Made by a program: the position numbers and the translations under genes
Assembly (NCBI GenBank): GCA_913063375.1
Contig: CAJXXR010000006.1
Span: 1 to 64,000 of the forward strand
From: an uncultured Flavobacteriales bacterium
Lineage (GTDB): Bacteria; Bacteroidota; Bacteroidia; Flavobacteriales; CAJXXR01
DNA length: 64,000 nucleotides
Reading direction: 5' to 3'
Notes under the pieces: model-generated
The model's database searches: none
Told to the model about the DNA's origin: nothing
What the model saw: only the letters and a program-made list of their open reading frames with translations
Shown here: one piece after another, positions 60,962 to 64,000 of the stretch
How positions within the stretch are numbered: position 1 is the stretch's first letter
How the letters are laid out: each line of letters opens with the position of its first letter

Positions 60962-62207
60962 TATAAGATACCTGTACTATTTACTGTTGCTGTTTATGTT
61001 TTTTTATGGAATTCAGTTTACAGGAATGGCCTTTAGTACTTCAAAATACTGTCTGGTTTTAATCTCGATCGAAGCCTTTTTAATACGGCAGGTATACATT
61101 AGAAAGGACGTCATTGTTCAGATGTTTTTAGTGGGGATGGTGGTGTTCTATTCCTATTATATTTCCAATGTGCGAGGGGATGGTGACATGCAGGTAATAG
61201 AATTGGGAACAACCCTTTTACTAGAATGTTATTTCATTGGTTCTTTATTGGCTAATATTTTGAAATATAGGGGGTTTACGGCCTCTAAATTTATGGATTT
61301 ATTGACTGCAGTATTCGCTCTTCAAGGTGGTTTAATGCTGCTTATGCTTATATCTGGAAGCTTTCGAGATTTTATTTTTGGGGCTACTGGAAATCATGGT
61401 TTGAATCAGTTCATAACTACAGGACATAGAGGCTTGGCTATATCATGGCATAAGTATTATGATTTCTCTTCTTTTCAATCCATTGGAGCCATTATTATCG
61501 CATTGAAATATCGCTATTCCCATAAGTTAACAAAATTCGATATTCTAAAATATGTACTTATCATCTTCTCTGTAATTACCTCTGGAAGAACAGGGATGAT
61601 TGGGGTGGTTTTATCTTTTGCGCTTTTCCTTTGGAGTTTTTTATATGTACGGAAAAAGGTTTTGCGCTATATCGTTATTTTGATCTTCGTGCCCTATATG
61701 GCGTTTGAATCTCTGAGTATTGTGTCCCCGAAGGTTTATAATAGTTTAAGTGCTAAATTACTTCCATGGGCTTTTGAAGCATACTATAACTATGTGGAAA
61801 GTGGGCAAATCTCTACGGAGTCTTCAGATTACTTATTTGAGAATTTCTATTTTGATGTATATGAGCAGACCCTACTTTTTGGGGATGGTCGATATAGGGA
61901 TGGTGAGGAGTATTATATGGATACAGATGCTGGTTATATGCGGCATATCTTGTTTTTTGGACTTCTAGGGAGTGTGATTTTGGTTTTTAGCTATCTCAGA
62001 ATGGCCTTTATAGGAATTATACGAGGTAATAGTAAATACAGTATTATCATTCTCATATGTATTGGATACAATCTTCTAGTGCACTATAAAGGGGATGTAT
62101 TGTTAAATTCCTTAATCAATATGCGGTTGATGGTGGTGCTTTTCTTGATGTTTTCTTACAGTTCAGTATTTGCTTTTGAAAATGATGAAAAAATGGTTGA
62201 AATATGA
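60936..62207 (+). CDS. wzy: O-antigen/polysaccharide polymerase (Wzy-like)
   Basis: A 423-residue membrane protein with about ten to eleven helices and a large external loop (about 270-330). Residues Arg and Gly in ITSGRTGMIGVVLSFALF (about 211-228) and the late DTDAGYMRHILFFGLLG resemble Wzy/O-antigen ligase-type proteins, which are poorly conserved. Its location between glycosyltransferases and the presence of wzx, wza and wzc make a repeat-unit polymerase the best reading. Confidence 0.75.
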   Translation: MNLELRKDNIRYLYYLLLLFMFFYGIQFTGMAFSTSKYCLVLISIEAFLIRQVYIRKDVIVQMFLVGMVVFYSYYISNVRGDGDMQVIELGTTLLLECYFIGSLLANILKYRGFTASKFMDLLTAVFALQGGLMLLMLISGSFRDFIFGATGNHGLNQFITTGHRGLAISWHKYYDFSSFQSIGAIIIALKYRYSHKLTKFDILKYVLIIFSVITSGRTGMIGVVLSFALFLWSFLYVRKKVLRYIVILIFVPYMAFESLSIVSPKVYNSLSAKLLPWAFEAYYNYVESGQISTESSDYLFENFYFDVYEQTLLFGDGRYRDGEEYYMDTDAGYMRHILFFGLLGSVILVFSYLRMAFIGIIRGNSKYSIIILICIGYNLLVHYKGDVLLNSLINMRLMVVLFLMFSYSSVFAFENDEKMVEI

Positions 62208-62971
62208 TTTCTGTAATTATTCCTGTTTATAATGCCGAGGGGAGTATTACGGAGACTTTACAATCCATTGCTTTCCAGACTAGGCCAATTGATGAAGTTA
62301 TCATTGTGAATGATGGATCTTCAGATAATACAGTGAAAGTAATTAGTGCTCTCAAGGTAAAACTGGCCTTAAATATCAGGATAATAGATCAAGAGAATGC
62401 GGGACCATCAAAGGCTAGGAATAGAGGTGTTCAAGAAGCAAAAGGGGAATGGATTGCTTTCTTAGATGCAGACGATGTTTGGGAGAGAGAGAAGGTTGAA
62501 CAGCAGATGAAATTGCTAGAAGAGCATCCAGAATATGTATTGGCAGGAAGCTTAGTTGAATACAGTAAAATTAAGTCTAATAGAAAATACGATCGAATAG
62601 AATTTTCTAATTTATTAATTAGAAATGGAGTGTTTACCTCTACCGTGATAGTGGCAAAAAAGGTGCTAATAGAAATTGGTGGATTTAGGGAGGATATGAA
62701 ATATTCTGAAGATTATAACCTTTGGTTAAAGATCTGTAAGTTATACCCTGTAATGGTAGTGAATCAACAATTGGTACACTATGGAGGAGGGAAAGGAAGT
62801 CTTAGTGATATAGGACTGTCCAGTAATATGTGGGCAATGGAGAAGGGAGAGTTATCCAATTTCCTAGAAATGTATCGTCTGGGTTATATAAGTCTAATAA
62901 GATATTTAGGGCTTTTTATTTTCTCCTTAAGTAAATTTTTTCGTCGAAAAATATTAAAATCTATGCGTTAA
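62204..62971 (+). CDS. Glycosyltransferase, family 2
   Basis: A 255-residue GT-A enzyme with ISVIIPVYNAEGSITETL, IIVNDGSSDNT, ENAGPSKARNRGVQEA and the metal-binding DADD in AFLDADDVWERE (about 84-95), then the acceptor-side motif YSEDYNLWLKI. The C-terminus is basic and hydrophobic. It overlaps wzy by 4 bp and is followed after no gap by a second asnB-like gene. Sugar unknown. Confidence 0.9.
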   Translation: MISVIIPVYNAEGSITETLQSIAFQTRPIDEVIIVNDGSSDNTVKVISALKVKLALNIRIIDQENAGPSKARNRGVQEAKGEWIAFLDADDVWEREKVEQQMKLLEEHPEYVLAGSLVEYSKIKSNRKYDRIEFSNLLIRNGVFTSTVIVAKKVLIEIGGFREDMKYSEDYNLWLKICKLYPVMVVNQQLVHYGGGKGSLSDIGLSSNMWAMEKGELSNFLEMYRLGYISLIRYLGLFIFSLSKFFRRKILKSMR

Positions 62972-64000
62972 ATGTGTGGAATATTTGGAACCATAAATAG
63001 TAAAACCATTGAAACAGCACCTATCAAACAGGCCATGTTTCACCGTGGTCCTGATGCACAAAATAGTTATGCCTTTGAGCATGTTTTTATGTATCATTTT
63101 CGCCTATCAATAGTAGATATTGAAGGAGGGGTTCAACCTATGCATCATAAGCAATGGGTTGTTATATGGAATGGGGAAATATATAATCACTTAGCCCTTC
63201 GACAAAAATATCAACTTTCGTGTTCAAGTCATTCCGATACGGAAACCCTACTTCATTTATATGAACGATTGGGCCCTAAGATGCTAGAAGAAATGGATGG
63301 GATGTTTGCCATGGCCATCTTAGATAAGGAGAGTGGTGAAGTATTTTTGGCAAGAGATAGGGCAGGAAAAAAACCCTTGTTCTATTATAGAAAGGGAAAG
63401 ACCTGGGCGTTCTCTTCGGAATTAAATGCATTAAAAACAGCCTTTACCCTTAGCCCAAATTACGACCGTATTGGAGATTTCTTACGTTTAGGTTATTTCT
63501 ATTCTTCAGGAACACCCTACCAAGATGTAGCGGAGATGAAGGCAGGCACCTATATACTGATTAATAAGGAAGGTAATAAGCGTATCGAAAAAAGATGGTG
63601 GTCCATTGAAAATGGCTATGCCAATCAGGGGAGTCCCTTATTTTCTGAGGCTTTATCACAAGTCGATACGATGTTAATGGAGGGTGTAAAGAGAAGGATG
63701 CTTTCGTCTGATCTGGAAGTTGGTTGTTTTTTAAGTGGAGGTATCGATAGTGGATTGACCACAGCAATGGCAGCCAGTTGTGTTTCAAATTTAAAAACCT
63801 TTACCATATCATTTGATGGCGTTTATAATGAGGCTCCTTTGGCAAAGGAAGTGGCTCAGAAATACAATACAGACCATCATGAAATAGCGATATCCTTTGA
63901 TCAATTGGAGCAGGATATAGACCGCATTTTATTGCAACATGGGGAACCCTTTATGGATGCTTCAGCGATTCCTAGTTATTATGTTGGGAAGGCCGCCAAG
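62972..64000 (+). CDS. Asparagine synthase-like glutamine amidotransferase, copy 2 (partial)
   Basis: Open to the window end; 343 codons are visible. It starts at the ATG directly after the preceding TAA: MCGIFGTINSK with nucleophile Cys2, HRGPDAQNSY, WNGEIYNHLAL, ARDRAGKKPLFYY, then the PP-loop LSGGIDSGLTT and the start of the synthase domain with HHEIAISFDQ. It differs from copy 1 at many positions, so it is not a recent duplicate. In this context it may amidate a uronic acid of the glycan or act as an asparagine synthase. The C-terminal part is outside the window. Confidence 0.88.
   Translation, partial: MCGIFGTINSKTIETAPIKQAMFHRGPDAQNSYAFEHVFMYHFRLSIVDIEGGVQPMHHKQWVVIWNGEIYNHLALRQKYQLSCSSHSDTETLLHLYERLGPKMLEEMDGMFAMAILDKESGEVFLARDRAGKKPLFYYRKGKTWAFSSELNALKTAFTLSPNYDRIGDFLRLGYFYSSGTPYQDVAEMKAGTYILINKEGNKRIEKRWWSIENGYANQGSPLFSEALSQVDTMLMEGVKRRMLSSDLEVGCFLSGGIDSGLTTAMAASCVSNLKTFTISFDGVYNEAPLAKEVAQKYNTDHHEIAISFDQLEQDIDRILLQHGEPFMDASAIPSYYVGKAAK

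Noticed and set aside
41385..64000. Genomic island or prophage carrying the polysaccharide genes
   Set aside because: No integrase, transposase, attachment repeats or tRNA were seen; only the inverted cassette hints at rearrangement.

Overview
The window looks like chromosomal DNA of a member of the Bacteroidota, probably Flavobacteriales or a close sister lineage. The evidence is: low GC content; TAnnTTTG-type -7 promoter elements and almost no Shine-Dalgarno sequences; the giant type IX secretion system (T9SS) outer-membrane channel SprA in the familiar order maeB-ruvA-sprA-gcvH-vanZ-like-tonB; five proteins with T9SS type A C-terminal sorting domains; and Bacteroidota-typical families (DUF3109, DUF6029, Omp28, choice-of-anchor V, a eukaryote-like NrdB). 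The lineage assignment is inferred. No rRNA, tRNA, CRISPR, phage or insertion-sequence genes were seen.

Region by region. 0-4 kb (minus strand): the nrdB-nrdA junction (nrdA only begins in the window), a DUF3109 Cys-rich protein, a secreted PPC-like protein and a DUF554 membrane protein. 3.7-9.1 kb (plus): housekeeping genes yicC-gmk-nadD, an orphan CoA-transferase B subunit, dxr and rseP. 9.2-14 kb: an ALDH7-type semialdehyde dehydrogenase and glutaryl-CoA dehydrogenase (both lysine-catabolism-like), flanking two minus-strand T9SS cargo paralogues with cytochrome-c-like CxxCH / Cx4CH motifs. 14-18.7 kb: three unknown barrel-like envelope proteins, a DUF819 transporter-like protein and ruvB. 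18.8-28.3 kb (all minus): a run of secreted thioredoxin-fold genes. One operon holds a TlpA-like protein, DUF6029, an Omp28 lipoprotein and a small barrel. It is followed by three separately terminated T9SS cargo genes that share a thioredoxin-like + CARDB-like + sorting-domain architecture but differ in the redox centre (CGYC, CTPC, and Ser-Pro-Val-Ser where Cys-x-x-Cys is expected). 28.6-41.3 kb: maeB, ruvA, sprA, gcvH, a VanZ-like gene and two tandem TonB-type proteins.

41.4-64 kb is a Wzx/Wzy-type surface-polysaccharide locus. It encodes Wza export lipoprotein, Wzc tyrosine autokinase with a striking Gly-Tyr tail, Ugd, a TviB/TviC-like pair for a UDP-N-acetylhexosaminuronate, RmlA/RmlB, two tandem cupin ketoisomerases, an acetyltransferase and an aminotransferase for a dTDP-3-acetamido-3,6-dideoxyhexose, several glycosyltransferases, Wzx, Wzy, a TagF-like glycerophosphotransferase, two TagD-like cytidylyltransferases and two AsnB-like amidotransferases. 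The second AsnB gene runs off the window end. Together they predict an acidic, possibly amidated glycan carrying a dideoxy-amino sugar and a glycerol-phosphate-like group. The tagD-asnB-tagD cassette is inverted relative to the rest of the locus.

The best candidates for something undescribed are the clustered extracellular thioredoxin-fold proteins with a redox-dead member, the tandem ketoisomerases of which one lacks the second active-site His, and the paired T9SS cargo proteins with alternative haem-like motifs. Strong hairpin terminators separate most transcription units and helped correct several start codons.
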